The notes: generated by a model from the sequence alone, not told the origin. 64,000 bases of DNA from Bacteriovorax sp. Seq25_V (GCF_000447795.1 NZ_AUNI01000021.1:310001-374000); one strand, 5' to 3'. Shown: positions 17,717-28,171, counted from the stretch's first letter. Numbers and translations: made by a program.

Positions 17717-20553
17717 GAATTATACTTACATTTATTATCGCCTTATGTGCTTACTCTTTCGAGGTGAAAGAGGTTGTCGTTAATTGTGGTGATAGTACTG
17801 AATGTGATCAAATTACCCAGAAGTTCAATGAGATAAAGAATAAAAATCTTTCCGAAGAACAACTTTATACTTTCTTTAATTTTGAAGTTGATAAGCAGTA
17901 CTATAAATCATTTTATTTCTCACTAGATAAAACAAAATTAAATGTGGATGTCGAGATTAAGAAAAAGATTGGAGATATTAATTTTGAAGTAGATGATTCT
18001 AGCTTAAGGACACGTCTTTATGAGATCTTTACATTAAGAAAAGGTGATTATTACGATGATAGTAAAATGCAGGAAGGAATTTTAAAGATTCAGCAGCTTT
18101 ACTTCTCTGATATTACAAATGCCATTTCTTATAATATTGAAGAATCAGATGAAGGAATCGAAATTAATGTCTCTGTTAGTGAAGTCGGGATTAGGAAATT
18201 CAAAAAGCTCTATATATCTGGTCTACGCGGGCAAATAGAAAGAGATAGTTTGTCATTTTGGGGCAGAATTCAAGACAGAGCTTGGGACAAGGTAACTTTT
18301 ACAAAACATTTAGATGAATATAGAAATAGACTAGAGCAGCTCGGCTACTGGCAAGCCTCTGTTATAGAAAAAATAGATAACAATGATACAGAAGTAAATG
18401 TAAGCCTGTCTGTAACGTTAGGGCCTCGTTATGGAATCAATTTTTATGGAGTCAATTACTTTGACCACCAGTATTTATTTAGAGAGATCAAGAAGATTGT
18501 TAGAGGGAATAAAGATGTTCTAACTGATTCGCTCATGATTCACACATTGGCTCAGCTTTATAAAAATCGAGGTGTTTTTTATTCAGACTTTGATATTCGT
18601 AAAGAAACTGGTGCTGATGACAAAGGTGATTACTACTTCTTTTTTGTAAATGTTAAAGAAGGTAGAAAAATAAAAATTGATGAGGTTATCTTTTCTGGAA
18701 ATCAAGATATTGATAACTCTATTCTAGAAAAAATTTATGATGAGAAATCTTCTGATCTTTTAAATAAAAAGTATCTTGATGTTCAGGCGCTAGAGAAGAT
18801 TACTAATAATATTCGTGAGTATTACGTATCACATGGGTATGTGTTTTCTTCTGTTGAGCAACCATTAATCGCTTTTTCAGAGGATGAGAAATCAGCATTC
18901 GTAACATATAAGATAAATGAGAATAATCTATATAAAGTTTCAAATGTTAATATTCAAGGAATTGCGGGCCCGGAAGTTAAAGAAAAGATATTGAAAGAGA
19001 TTAGTAATAAAGTTACTACAGCATTTAATGTGACTGAAGTAGATAACGATCTTAAGAAGGCATTAGATATTGTTAAGCAGGAAGGATACTACTTCGCTTC
19101 TTATAAAGTGAAAAATCCTAAAGAGATTGTTGTTATTAATAATGCTGATAAAACAATCACCCTTAATCTAGTTTTTGAATCCGGCAAAAAGTCATATTTT
19201 GGCGATGTGCTTATTACAGGAAATCAGGAAACTAAAGATATTGTTGTTGAAAGAGAACTTCGAATCAAAAAGGGGGAGATTGTAACCCCAACAGCGATGA
19301 ATGACTTTGTTAATCGTCTAAGAGGTTTAGGATTATTTTCTTCCGTTAATATTACACCTTTCGTTGGAAAAAAGCGTGATGACAATTCAGTTGACCTAAA
19401 CTTTATCATTAAAGTAAGAGAAAAAGATTTTGGCCGTGGAGAAGTCGCACCTGGTTATAGGACGGACTTAGGATATAAAGTATCATTTACCACGTCATAC
19501 AATAACTACAAGGGCATGAATAGAAGTTGGATTACGAAGCTTCAAGCTAACTACAGAACATCTTTGTCCGACCTTGATGAAGAGCGACGTCTCCAAGATA
19601 AACATCTACTAGAAGGTATTGCTCAGATTCAGTATATTGAGCCTTATCTTCTATACAGTTTTTTTGGTGGGCCTCTTGAGTGGAGAACGACTGCAAAATT
19701 TCAAAGAAAAAGATATAATTCATTTGATGCAGATATTTTCAGTATCTCTCCAAGTTTGAATAAAACTGTTAATAAATATTTCCAGTATAATGTTAGGTAT
19801 GAATTTGATGTTGTTCGCCAATTTGATGCGACTCTAGATATTGATAATGATCGTTATCGAATTGGAGCAATTACTCCATCCTTCACTTTAGACTTTAGAG
19901 ACAATCCTGGAGTCACTCGCTCTGGTGCATGGTTTAATTTTAGTTGGGAATTTGCAAATCCATACTTTGGCTCACAAAGTGATAAGGACCTTACAATTAA
20001 TTATAATAGAGCAGTGCTTCGTAGTTATTTCTATGTCCCAATTTGGAAAATGACATTGGCTACTTCTTTGACTGTTGGAGCAGAGAAAAACTTTGCAAAT
20101 GAACTAGTATATAATGATGACGGATCACCTTCACTTGATAGTGAGTCCGGGAAACAAAACACACGAGGTTATATCCCAAGCCTCAAGGCGTTTAGACTTT
20201 CCGGAATAGACTTACTTAGAGGATTCTCTGACAACGAGAGTAATAGATTAATTGATGGTACCGACTTATCTGATGTCATTATTAGGGATAGTGCTTACCT
20301 TGTTAACTTCAAGATAGAGAGTCGCTATTACATAGATGATTCTTCAGTTGTTGCTCTATTTTTAGATGCTGGTCGTGTATATCTTGAAAATGTGGATCTT
20401 AAAGAACTGAGAACATCTACGGGCCTTAGTTTTAAGTTGTTGACGCCTGTTGGTTCATTAGATTTTGATTACGGTATTAAGCTAAAGCGCGAAAGGTTAA
20501 GCGGGCATCGCGAAAATTTTGGCAGGTTCCACGTAACTATTGGCCAATTTTAG
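17704..20553 (+). CDS. TamA/BamA-family outer-membrane protein with long POTRA region
   Basis: Omp85 protein that pairs with TamB. 949 residues: signal peptide of about 19 residues, a long periplasmic POTRA array to about residue 590 (each unit recognisable by patterns such as YFGDVLITGNQETKDIVV and KIDEVIFSGNQDIDNSIL), then a 16-strand Omp85 barrel that begins GEVAPGYRTDLGYK and ends with a C-terminal Phe (GRFHVTIGQF), the Bam recognition signal. The periplasmic part is about 570 residues, enough for six or seven POTRA units; TamA normally has three and BamA five. Being in one operon with tamB favours the TamA role, but BamA itself is not excluded. Confidence 0.88.
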   Translation: MVVLRIILTFIIALCAYSFEVKEVVVNCGDSTECDQITQKFNEIKNKNLSEEQLYTFFNFEVDKQYYKSFYFSLDKTKLNVDVEIKKKIGDINFEVDDSSLRTRLYEIFTLRKGDYYDDSKMQEGILKIQQLYFSDITNAISYNIEESDEGIEINVSVSEVGIRKFKKLYISGLRGQIERDSLSFWGRIQDRAWDKVTFTKHLDEYRNRLEQLGYWQASVIEKIDNNDTEVNVSLSVTLGPRYGINFYGVNYFDHQYLFREIKKIVRGNKDVLTDSLMIHTLAQLYKNRGVFYSDFDIRKETGADDKGDYYFFFVNVKEGRKIKIDEVIFSGNQDIDNSILEKIYDEKSSDLLNKKYLDVQALEKITNNIREYYVSHGYVFSSVEQPLIAFSEDEKSAFVTYKINENNLYKVSNVNIQGIAGPEVKEKILKEISNKVTTAFNVTEVDNDLKKALDIVKQEGYYFASYKVKNPKEIVVINNADKTITLNLVFESGKKSYFGDVLITGNQETKDIVVERELRIKKGEIVTPTAMNDFVNRLRGLGLFSSVNITPFVGKKRDDNSVDLNFIIKVREKDFGRGEVAPGYRTDLGYKVSFTTSYNNYKGMNRSWITKLQANYRTSLSDLDEERRLQDKHLLEGIAQIQYIEPYLLYSFFGGPLEWRTTAKFQRKRYNSFDADIFSISPSLNKTVNKYFQYNVRYEFDVVRQFDATLDIDNDRYRIGAITPSFTLDFRDNPGVTRSGAWFNFSWEFANPYFGSQSDKDLTINYNRAVLRSYFYVPIWKMTLATSLTVGAEKNFANELVYNDDGSPSLDSESGKQNTRGYIPSLKAFRLSGIDLLRGFSDNESNRLIDGTDLSDVIIRDSAYLVNFKIESRYYIDDSSVVALFLDAGRVYLENVDLKELRTSTGLSFKLLTPVGSLDFDYGIKLKRERLSGHRENFGRFHVTIGQF

Positions 20554-20676
20554 TAAAAAATTGCCTAGGTCGACCGCGTCAAACACCGATAAATTCATAT
20601 AAATTGCAATTTTTTCACATTAATGTATTAATTTTAAAAGAAATCAAATATTATTACCTTTTAATAAAGATGGCCC

Positions 20677-20704
20677 TTGACGAGAGGCCCAAAAATCCTA
20701 TATA
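20677..20704 (+). promoter_or_regulatory. Sigma-70 promoter of rplM-rpsI
   Basis: TTGACG at 20677-20682, a 16-base spacer, and TATATA at 20699-20704. It stands 66 bases before the rplM start in a 216-base gap that otherwise holds no gene. Confidence 0.75.
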
Positions 20705-20769
20705 AGTTTCGTCATCTGTCTTTATTTGAGACTTACGTTTAATTTTTATTTAGTTGAAGAAGGTTGGTT

Positions 20770-21207
20770 ATGTACACTGAAAAATCTTTTGTTTTAAAAC
20801 CTGCTGAAGCTGCGAAAAAGTGGTACTTGATCGATGCTGAGGATATGGTTGTTGGTAGATTAGCAACAGAAATTGCTAACGTATTAAGAGGAAAAAACAA
20901 TCCAAAATATACTCCGCACACTGATTCTGGTGACTTTGTAGTAGTTGTAAACGCTGACAAAGTTAAATTCACTGGTAACAAGTGGGATCAGAAAGTTTAT
21001 TACAAGCACTCTGGTTATGTTGGTGGGTTAAAAGAAAGAACTGCAAAAGAGCAACTTGCTAAGAGACCAGATTTAATTCTTTTAAATGCTGTTAAAGGTA
21101 TGCTTCCAAAGAACTCTTTAGGAAGAAAGCAATTAACAAAACTAAAAGTATTCGCTGGACCAGAACACGCTCACAGTGCTCAACAACCAGAAGTATATAA
21201 ATTCTAG
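20770..21207 (+). CDS. rplM: 50S ribosomal protein L13
   Basis: Large-subunit ribosomal protein, 145 residues, full length. Typical sequence WYLIDAEDMVVGRLATEIANVLRGK, then the YYKHSGYVGGLKE block and KLKVFAGPEHAHSAQQPE near the end. ATG at 20770 with GAAGAAGG upstream is preferred; an in-frame TTG six bases earlier would only add two residues. Paired with rpsI as in most bacteria. Confidence 0.97.
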   Translation: MYTEKSFVLKPAEAAKKWYLIDAEDMVVGRLATEIANVLRGKNNPKYTPHTDSGDFVVVVNADKVKFTGNKWDQKVYYKHSGYVGGLKERTAKEQLAKRPDLILLNAVKGMLPKNSLGRKQLTKLKVFAGPEHAHSAQQPEVYKF

Positions 21208-21220
21208 GAAGAGGTAGATA

Positions 21221-21625
21221 ATGGCTGCAAAAGGAAAAACTTGGAACTCACACGCTGTAGGAAGAAGAAAGTCTTCTGTTGCTAGAGTGTATGTTGCTGA
21301 AGGTTCAGGTAAAATTACAATCAATAATAGAGATATCAAAGATTACTTCCCAAAGGGAACTGATAGATATGTTGTTAACCAACCACTTAACCTAACTAAG
21401 TTAGCGGATAAGTATGACATTAAAATTAATGTTTGTGGTGGTGGTACAACTGGTCAAGCTGGTGCTTCAAGACTTGGTATTACAAGAGCAATTCTTAAGT
21501 TAGATGCTTCTTTAAGACCAGAACTTAAAGCTGCAGGATTTATCACTCGTGACCCAAGAAAAGTTGAAAGACAAAAATCTGGTCTACGTGGTGCAAGAGC
21601 TAAGTACCAATTCTCAAAAAGATAA
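21221..21625 (+). CDS. rpsI: 30S ribosomal protein S9
   Basis: Small-subunit protein whose C-terminal tail reaches the P-site tRNA. 134 residues. Conserved [12 protein letters not shown], then [20 protein letters not shown] and the C-terminal [13 protein letters not shown] with the invariant final KR. Ribosome site GAAGAGGT. Thirteen bases separate it from rplM. Confidence 0.97.
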   Translation: MAAKGKTWNSHAVGRRKSSVARVYVAEGSGKITINNRDIKDYFPKGTDRYVVNQPLNLTKLADKYDIKINVCGGGTTGQAGASRLGITRAILKLDASLRPELKAAGFITRDPRKVERQKSGLRGARAKYQFSKR

Positions 21626-21654
21626 TATTTATTTTATTTTTGAAGATATTAAAG

Positions 21655-21683
21655 AGGTCCAACTGTGTTGGACCTTTTTTTTT
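21655..21683 (+). terminator. Rho-independent terminator of rplM-rpsI
   Basis: A nine-base perfect stem AGGTCCAAC / GTTGGACCT with a three-base loop, followed by eight T. Confidence 0.95.
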
Positions 21684-21735
21684 ATGTATCGAATTCGTCT
21701 AGTTACATTCTAAAAATATCTGGTATGTTCTATTT

Positions 21736-24300
21736 GTGAAAATAAGTATACGTGGATGCAACACAAATAATCTTAAAAATGTTTCAGTTGATTTTCCTAT
21801 GGAAAAAATCACATGTGTTGTTGGACCTTCAGGTTCAGGAAAGTCGTCACTTGTCTTTCACACATTAGCAAATGAATCGAAAAGAAGATTCCTAAACTCA
21901 CTTCCTTCAAGTGTCACATTCTTTGATCGTGTACCCCAAAGTGCTGATGTCGAATCAATATCACCAGTTTTACCAGTTTGGATTTTACCTCAGCATAATC
22001 CAATAGTCGGGTCTCGACTTAATCTTTCTGATCAATTCGAATTGACGATGGACATCGCTAAGCTTTACTTCGATTCTTATCCTGAGAAGTGTCCAATTCA
22101 TGGGGAAAGTTATAAGAATGGACTAGAGTATTTCACTGAGCAGTGCGCGCATGTTGTTCAAGATGATAATGATATTATTCATGTGCTAATTGATAAGAGC
22201 GTTTATCAAAATAATATAAGTGGTCTACCAATTCGAAGCTATAGCACAGATAACGATGAGGTGACAGAGTTTGTCGAAGCGGATCAGTTTTGGGAGCTCT
22301 TTAGGATAAAGGCAAAGTCAATATCAACTATTGAGAAGAGGTTATTGGACTTTCCATTTCTTCAAAAAACAGGTGCAATGCTTCTTGTGTTTAACCAAAC
22401 ACAAAAAATTTATGACCATATAAATATTGAGTCCGAGCGAGTTTGTCTCCAGTGTAAGTTAGAGGGAGAGGCGCCTATTAGAGAGATAGGAGAGCTATTG
22501 CCTTTTAATGGCGTTGGGGCGTGTCCTGAGTGTAAAGGCTATGGTTCTGTGCTTAATTATAGTAAAGACAAGCTGGTCAAGTTTCCTAACCGCTCGGTAA
22601 AAGATGGGGCTGTTTCGATTCTTTCCTATAGTAAATTTAGTGCTTATGAAAAATCATTTATTGCGGCCTTAAAGAAAAATGGAATTTCTTTAGTGGCTCC
22701 TTTTCATGAAATAGAAAAGGATGCTCTGCCAATATTGATGAATGGTGAAGGAGCATTTCCTGGAGTTCTCGAAATGCTTTCTTGGCTTGAAGAAAAAAGA
22801 TACAAGAGAAGTGTTCGTATTTTTCTTCGTTCAGTCCAGACTGATTCTACTTGTACACTTTGTAATGGTACTAGAATTAGTGAAAAGGCCGCCTTGTACC
22901 GAGGAGATGCTAACCTTCCAAAGTATGGTGAGCTTTTAGAGACAGATATTGAAAGCTTGCATAAGTTAATAAGTGGATTAAAGCTCACAGGAAAAGAAAT
23001 TTTCGTCGAGAGGGTTCTTTCAAAGCTTGGGCTCGCAATCGAGTTTGGGCTAGGATCCTTTAAAATTACTAAAAAAATTAAAGAGCTCGAATCAAATGAA
23101 TATCAAAAATCACTGCTGGTTAGATATTTAAGTTATCAAGGCTCCGGCTCTTTATTTATCTTAGATGAACCAAGTCTTGGGTTGAATGTAAAAGAACAGA
23201 GAATATTAATCGAACATTTGAAGAAGCTTTCTCAGGGAAATACACTGGTTCTCGTGGATCATGCCGAAGAGGTACAAAAGGCATCTGATTGGATTATCGA
23301 AGTTGGTCCAGGTGCTGGTCATCTTGGTGGAGACATTGTTTATCAAGGCCCCTACAAGAAAAAAACTGAAGATAAACTTCCTAAGCTAAAAGTAGTGAAA
23401 GCTTCAAAAGCTTTAAAAGTTTCAAATATTGAATTTGAAGATCACAAAATAAAACAATTAGAGATTCCTTTGGGGGTTGTTTCGACAGTAGCTTCTTTTA
23501 GAGAGTCGTTTTCAAAGCGTTTACTGATCGATGTTATTGCTAATGATCTTTATTCAAAACAATTTGATGAGAAAAAAAATTACGACGTGAAATATCAAGT
23601 CGGAAAATATTCTAAGCATGATCACTTTAACAATATAATTGTTTACGAGACAAATATAGAAAGGGCTTCTGGGCGTTCAACAGTGGGGACGATGCTTGGG
23701 ATTTCTCCATTTGTGAGAAAGCACTATGCCTCACTTCCTGTGTCTAAAAGTTTAGGTCTAAAAGATGGTCACTTCTCCTCAAACTCAGATCTTGGGAAAT
23801 GCCCAACTTGTGAAGGTAAAGGAATTATTGAAATTGATATGCAATTTCTTGAGGATGTGACTTTCCCTTGTGAAGACTGTCAGGGGAAAAAGCTTAATAA
23901 GTTTTATTCAAATATCTCGGATGGAAAATATACTATTGTTGAGGCCTACAACACACCGATCGTCGAGCTTTTTGAGCATATCAAATCAACACCAAAGCTT
24001 AAAAGAATTGTAGAATATTTAAAACTTTTAAACCTTGGTTATCTGACTCTAGATAGAACACTACCTTCCCTGTCGGGAGGGGAGAGATTAAGAGTCAAGT
24101 TTCTTAATACCCTTCAAAAAGATTTAGAGAACTCATTATTGATCTTTACAGATATTTCCTATGGGCTTTCCATTAATGAACTCGTCCGAATTCGTGAATT
24201 AATGGTTGGCTTGACGTCTAAGGGGAATACGTTGGTTGTAATCGATAACCATCCGATATTTAAAGACTTTAATGTAATTAATATAGAAGTCTCCGAGTAA
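21736..24300 (+). CDS. UvrA-like ABC ATPase with one degenerate ATP site
   Basis: Paralogue of the excision-repair damage sensor UvrA, 854 residues against about 940. The first half keeps Walker [10 protein letters not shown] (30-38) and Walker [12 protein letters not shown] (around 477), but its signature is LESNE (451-455) where LSGGE is expected. The second half keeps LSGGE (779-783), but its Walker A region (about 581-593) has no GxxGxGK and its Walker B reads FTDIS (804-808), lacking the catalytic Glu. UvrA-type zinc-module cysteines remain (CLQC/CPEC, CTLC, CPTC/CEDC). Likely start ATG-equivalent GTG at 21736. It stands alone between two transcription units. Function unknown; not a replacement for UvrA on this evidence. 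Confidence 0.85.
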   Translation: MKISIRGCNTNNLKNVSVDFPMEKITCVVGPSGSGKSSLVFHTLANESKRRFLNSLPSSVTFFDRVPQSADVESISPVLPVWILPQHNPIVGSRLNLSDQFELTMDIAKLYFDSYPEKCPIHGESYKNGLEYFTEQCAHVVQDDNDIIHVLIDKSVYQNNISGLPIRSYSTDNDEVTEFVEADQFWELFRIKAKSISTIEKRLLDFPFLQKTGAMLLVFNQTQKIYDHINIESERVCLQCKLEGEAPIREIGELLPFNGVGACPECKGYGSVLNYSKDKLVKFPNRSVKDGAVSILSYSKFSAYEKSFIAALKKNGISLVAPFHEIEKDALPILMNGEGAFPGVLEMLSWLEEKRYKRSVRIFLRSVQTDSTCTLCNGTRISEKAALYRGDANLPKYGELLETDIESLHKLISGLKLTGKEIFVERVLSKLGLAIEFGLGSFKITKKIKELESNEYQKSLLVRYLSYQGSGSLFILDEPSLGLNVKEQRILIEHLKKLSQGNTLVLVDHAEEVQKASDWIIEVGPGAGHLGGDIVYQGPYKKKTEDKLPKLKVVKASKALKVSNIEFEDHKIKQLEIPLGVVSTVASFRESFSKRLLIDVIANDLYSKQFDEKKNYDVKYQVGKYSKHDHFNNIIVYETNIERASGRSTVGTMLGISPFVRKHYASLPVSKSLGLKDGHFSSNSDLGKCPTCEGKGIIEIDMQFLEDVTFPCEDCQGKKLNKFYSNISDGKYTIVEAYNTPIVELFEHIKSTPKLKRIVEYLKLLNLGYLTLDRTLPSLSGGERLRVKFLNTLQKDLENSLLIFTDISYGLSINELVRIRELMVGLTSKGNTLVVIDNHPIFKDFNVINIEVSE

Positions 24301-24329
24301 AATACTAAAGTATTGTCCCTGAAGTGCCG

Positions 24330-24360
24330 AAGAGCCATTGAATCTATGACTGGGCTCTTT
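24330..24360 (+). terminator. Hairpin between UvrA-like gene and the next start
   Basis: AAGAGCC at 24330-24336 pairs with GGCTCTT at 24353-24359 and is followed by only three T. The hairpin ends two bases before the next ATG, which has no ribosome site. It could be a weak terminator or a leader element. Confidence 0.4.
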
Positions 24361-24361
24361 A

Positions 24362-25045
24362 ATGAAGAAACTTATCTTACTGTTCATATTAAACCTTGCT
24401 ATCTCTGCAACACAGATTTTTCCAATTCCTATGAAGAAGCAGTTAAATGAAGCTGATGGGGTCATCCTTGGAGAATACCTCGGGCAGGTTTATAAAAAGA
24501 ATCATGAGGGAAAGATTCTTACTGAGGCCTCGTTTAAGATCTTGAAAAGTGCAGGTATAGGAAATCGATATCTCGTTAATCGAAATGTTTTCACTGTACA
24601 TTACGAAGGGGGAGAGTGGCAGGAGCTCGTCTACGATAACCCAAATGCTCCTCGTTTTGCGTTGAACTCTCAATATGTAATTCTGGTACAAAGAGATAGT
24701 TTTGGATTCAAGCCTTACTACGACAAGCTTGGAGTATATGATTATGAAGGGAGAGGAGATCAGTATCAGTTGATTTCTATGGCCTTTCCAGATCATCCAA
24801 ATCTGGGAAAGATTCCTTACCGTTCTTTTGACATATGGGTTAGAACTACATTTGGTGACTACTTGGAAGATTATCGTTCTGATAAATATGTCTTTGAGGA
24901 TAGTAAAAAAGAACTTGGTAGAGCAATCGCTTCATACGAAGACGAAAAAGCTTCAGAGAGTTCAAGTGTGAATATCCTTTGGTTCTCGGTTTTATTCGGA
25001 GTAATTGGTGCTATGCGTATGCGTAGAGTTAAAACTTGGAAGTAA
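24362..25045 (+). CDS. Secreted protein with C-terminal membrane segment, unknown function
   Basis: 227 residues. Signal peptide of about 16 residues (LILLFILNLAISA), a predicted mostly beta body in which extracytoplasmic segments such as GNRYLVNRNVFTVHYEGG stand out, and a short C-terminal hydrophobic segment (ILWFSVLFGVIGAM) followed by Arg/Lys, an arrangement like a sorting or anchoring tail. No family recognised. The start is unusual: no Shine-Dalgarno sequence and a hairpin directly before it. Confidence 0.75.
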   Translation: MKKLILLFILNLAISATQIFPIPMKKQLNEADGVILGEYLGQVYKKNHEGKILTEASFKILKSAGIGNRYLVNRNVFTVHYEGGEWQELVYDNPNAPRFALNSQYVILVQRDSFGFKPYYDKLGVYDYEGRGDQYQLISMAFPDHPNLGKIPYRSFDIWVRTTFGDYLEDYRSDKYVFEDSKKELGRAIASYEDEKASESSSVNILWFSVLFGVIGAMRMRRVKTWK

Positions 25046-25114
25046 AATCTTCTTTTTTTGTTAACAATCACGTAAAATAATAAAGATATAATTAATGACC
25101 ATGGAAGGGTTTTA

Positions 25115-25597
25115 ATGTTTAATTCAAAAATACTAGTTTTATTTCTCTCTGTTCTATTCTTACAAGTTTCAAACGCTCAAGATTTAATGAGTGAAAGAAT
25201 TAGAAAAATCAGCGACAAGAAAAGATCAATTTATTTTAAGGGTGGAATTTTTCATAGCACTAATAACGTAAGTGGGGCTGTGCTTAAATCTATTCGCCAT
25301 GGATATCAGCCAGCAAATGGTTATGAAAGACTAGTGTTTGATTTTGATTCTGCAACGACTCCAAGAGTTTATGGATATAAGTCTGAAAAGAATAAAAAAA
25401 TCTTCATTGATTTCTTTAATACGACGATAGGGAACGGAATTGGATCATTCGGAAATTCTAAATATGTTGATAAAGTTGAATTTTATCCAGTAGGTGATGA
25501 ATCTCTATCAACAGAAGTTATACTAAAGTCAGATTATTCAATTGATATTTTCTATTTAACAAATCCTGGTAGATTAGTAATCGATATTAAAAATTAA
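25115..25597 (+). CDS. Secreted AMIN-like domain protein
   Basis: 160 residues. Signal peptide of 21 residues ending SNA, then a single beta domain that resembles AMIN domains: GYERLVFDFDSAT, KKIFIDFFNTTIG, FGNSKYVDKVEFYP, and the end IDIFYLTNPGRLVIDIKN. AMIN domains bind peptidoglycan or guide periplasmic complexes; PilQ in this window carries one. TATAAT at 25087-25092 and GGAAGGG before the ATG. lon follows after 19 bases, so the two may be transcribed together. Role unknown. Confidence 0.78.
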   Translation: MFNSKILVLFLSVLFLQVSNAQDLMSERIRKISDKKRSIYFKGGIFHSTNNVSGAVLKSIRHGYQPANGYERLVFDFDSATTPRVYGYKSEKNKKIFIDFFNTTIGNGIGSFGNSKYVDKVEFYPVGDESLSTEVILKSDYSIDIFYLTNPGRLVIDIKN

Positions 25598-25616
25598 TAA
25601 TAACGAAAGAGGACAA

Positions 25617-28118
25617 ATGAGCGAAATCGAAGAATATAAAGTTCAAATCCAAGAATCGAATGGAGAAGAAAACTTTCCAGAAGAAGTAGTGATTATTCCT
25701 ATTATGAATAGTCCAATCTTTCCTGGAATGATTGCTCCAATCGTTTTAACTGAAGATAAATATACTTCAGACTTAGATCAGTATTTAATTAAAAATGGTT
25801 ATCTAGCACTTAATCTCGTTAAATATGATCTTAAGAATGAAGAGGGAGAGATTGATCCCGAAATTCAAAACGATCTAGAAAACAGAGAAATAAAGCCAGG
25901 CGATATTTATAAAGTTGGTGTTCTTTGTAAGGTTGTAAAACGTCTTAAACTTCCTGATGGATCAGTTAATATTCTAGTACATGGAATTAAAAGATTTAGA
26001 GCCTCTCAAATAATTGAGAGTGCACCGCTTTTAAAAGCTAAGTATGAAGTGTTTGATGACATTCTTGAAGAAGACGAAGAACTAGATGCTTATACAAGAT
26101 CTGTGATCAATCAAGTTAAGAAGCTAAGTGAAATCAACGCATACTTTAATGAGGAAATGAAGCTTGCAATGATTAACTCACCATCTCCGGGGGCTCTTGC
26201 TGACTTAGTTGCTTTTGCACTTTCTCTCGACATTCCTGAGGCTCAAGATTTCCTTGAAACACTTGTGGTAAAAAAGAGATTTGGAAAACTTCTTGTATAC
26301 CTGAGAAGAGAAAAAGATGTAGCAGATATCCAAAAGAAAATCTCAGATGAAGTTAACGACAAAGTTAACAAGTATCAAAGAGAATACTTCCTAAGAGAAC
26401 AACTAAAAGTTATTAGAAGTGAACTTGGAATGGAAGATGATGATAAATCTCGTGATATGAATAAAATCAGAGAGAAAATTGTCGAGGCGAATCTTCCAGA
26501 AGAAGTTATGAAGTCTGTTGAAGATGAACTAGAGCGTCTTGAGGTAATTCCAGACTCTTCTCCTGAGTATAACGTAACTAGAACATACCTCAATTGGATT
26601 CTTGATCTTCCATGGTCAAAATCAACTACTGAATCAGTAGATATGATCAAGGCTAAAAAAATTCTTGAAAAAGAACATTATGGTTTAGAAAAAGCAAAAG
26701 AAAGAATTCTTGAATTCTTAGCTGTTCGCAAGCTAAAGCCAAAGTATGATGGAACAATTCTTTGTCTTTCAGGTCCTCCGGGCGTTGGTAAAACATCAAT
26801 GGGGAAAAGTATTGCTGAAGCACTAGGAAGAAATTTTTATAGATTCTCACTTGGTGGGATGAGAGATGAAGCAGAAATTAAGGGGCACAGAAGAACATAC
26901 GTGGGGGCGATGCCTGGTAGAATTGTTCAAGCCCTTAAGCGTGTTGAAGTTAACAACCCAGTGATTATGCTTGATGAGATCGACAAATTAGGCCAGTCGT
27001 ATCAAGGTGATCCAGCGTCGGCTTTACTTGAAGTTCTTGATCCTGAACAAAACCACAATTTCATTGATCATTATCTCGATGTTCCATTTGATTTATCAAA
27101 GGTTCTTTTTATTGCTACTGCAAACTATTTGGGAGATATTCCAGAAGCTCTTTTAGATAGAATGGAAGTTATTGAGCTTAGTGGTTATACAATGGAAGAA
27201 AAAGTATCAATTGCAAGCAAGTGGGTAATCCCAAAGCAATTAGAGAAACATGGTCTTAAAAAAGAAGATATGTCTCTAGATAATAAACTTCTACATAAGT
27301 TAATTGAAGACTACGCTAGAGAGCCTGGTGTTCGTGTGATGGAGCAAACTATTGCTAAGCTTTGTAGAAGAGCAGCTCTTGAAAAAGTTACAGCGAAGAG
27401 GAAAAAGAAATTTACTCCAACAGTTGCACAACTCGAGGATTACTTAGGGCCGCCAAGATTTACTAGTGAAAAAGCGCTTAAAGAACTTTCTCCAGGTATG
27501 TCGACTGGTCTTGCATGGACTTCTTACGGTGGAGAGATTCTATATATTGAAACTATGCCACTTGTTGGAAAAGGTGGTTTCAAACTCACTGGTCAAATCG
27601 GTGAGGTAATGAGTGAATCTGCTAACATTGCTTATAGCTATGTGAAAAAATTACTTCAAGATGAAATCGAAGAAGAATACTTAGCAAAACAAAAGAAAGT
27701 GAAAAAGGCTAAGAAGAAAGCCGATGAAAGTGAGCAAGAAGAGGAACTTGAAGAAGACTTCCTATCTGATCATGAGATTCATCTTCACTTGCCTGCAGGA
27801 GCAACTCCAAAGGATGGTCCAAGTGCTGGTATTACAATGGCTCTTGCTCTTTACTCTTTAGCAAATGGAATAAAAATTAAGAGTAATCTTGCAATGACTG
27901 GGGAGTTATCATTAACTGGTAAAGTACTTCCTGTCGGTGGGATTAAAGAAAAAGTTTTAGCTGCAAAGAGAGCTGGTATCTCTAATATCATTCTTCCAAA
28001 GGAGAATGAGAAAGATTTAAAAGAGGTTCCAGAGAGACATAGAAAAGGGATGAAGTTTTATCCAGTTGCTCACTTTGATGAAGTTTTAAAATTGGCAATG
28101 CCAAGAAAGAAAAGATAA
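25617..28118 (+). CDS. lon: ATP-dependent protease Lon, first copy
   Basis: Cytoplasmic AAA+ serine protease for unfolded and regulatory proteins. 833 residues. N-terminal substrate domain about 20-215, coiled region to 320, AAA+ module with Walker [10 protein letters not shown] and Walker B VIMLDEIDK, and a protease domain with the Ser-Lys dyad in PKDGPSAGI and GGIKEKVLAAKRAG. Between the Walker part and the catalytic Ser, about residues 682-717 form a very charged insert rich in Lys then Glu, longer than the same stretch in the second Lon of this window. Ribosome site AAAGAGG. Confidence 0.96.
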   Translation: MSEIEEYKVQIQESNGEENFPEEVVIIPIMNSPIFPGMIAPIVLTEDKYTSDLDQYLIKNGYLALNLVKYDLKNEEGEIDPEIQNDLENREIKPGDIYKVGVLCKVVKRLKLPDGSVNILVHGIKRFRASQIIESAPLLKAKYEVFDDILEEDEELDAYTRSVINQVKKLSEINAYFNEEMKLAMINSPSPGALADLVAFALSLDIPEAQDFLETLVVKKRFGKLLVYLRREKDVADIQKKISDEVNDKVNKYQREYFLREQLKVIRSELGMEDDDKSRDMNKIREKIVEANLPEEVMKSVEDELERLEVIPDSSPEYNVTRTYLNWILDLPWSKSTTESVDMIKAKKILEKEHYGLEKAKERILEFLAVRKLKPKYDGTILCLSGPPGVGKTSMGKSIAEALGRNFYRFSLGGMRDEAEIKGHRRTYVGAMPGRIVQALKRVEVNNPVIMLDEIDKLGQSYQGDPASALLEVLDPEQNHNFIDHYLDVPFDLSKVLFIATANYLGDIPEALLDRMEVIELSGYTMEEKVSIASKWVIPKQLEKHGLKKEDMSLDNKLLHKLIEDYAREPGVRVMEQTIAKLCRRAALEKVTAKRKKKFTPTVAQLEDYLGPPRFTSEKALKELSPGMSTGLAWTSYGGEILYIETMPLVGKGGFKLTGQIGEVMSESANIAYSYVKKLLQDEIEEEYLAKQKKVKKAKKKADESEQEEELEEDFLSDHEIHLHLPAGATPKDGPSAGITMALALYSLANGIKIKSNLAMTGELSLTGKVLPVGGIKEKVLAAKRAGISNIILPKENEKDLKEVPERHRKGMKFYPVAHFDEVLKLAMPRKKR

Positions 28119-28123
28119 AAAAG

Positions 28124-28150
28124 AAAAGGACCCGATAGGGTCCTTTTTTT
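28124..28150 (+). terminator. Terminator between lon and rpoZ
   Basis: AAGGACCC / GGGTCCTT with the loop GATA, followed by seven T. The flanking A-rich side lets it serve the convergent rpoZ as well. Confidence 0.9.
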
Positions 28151-28171
28151 ATATATGAATTTTTTAAAAAA

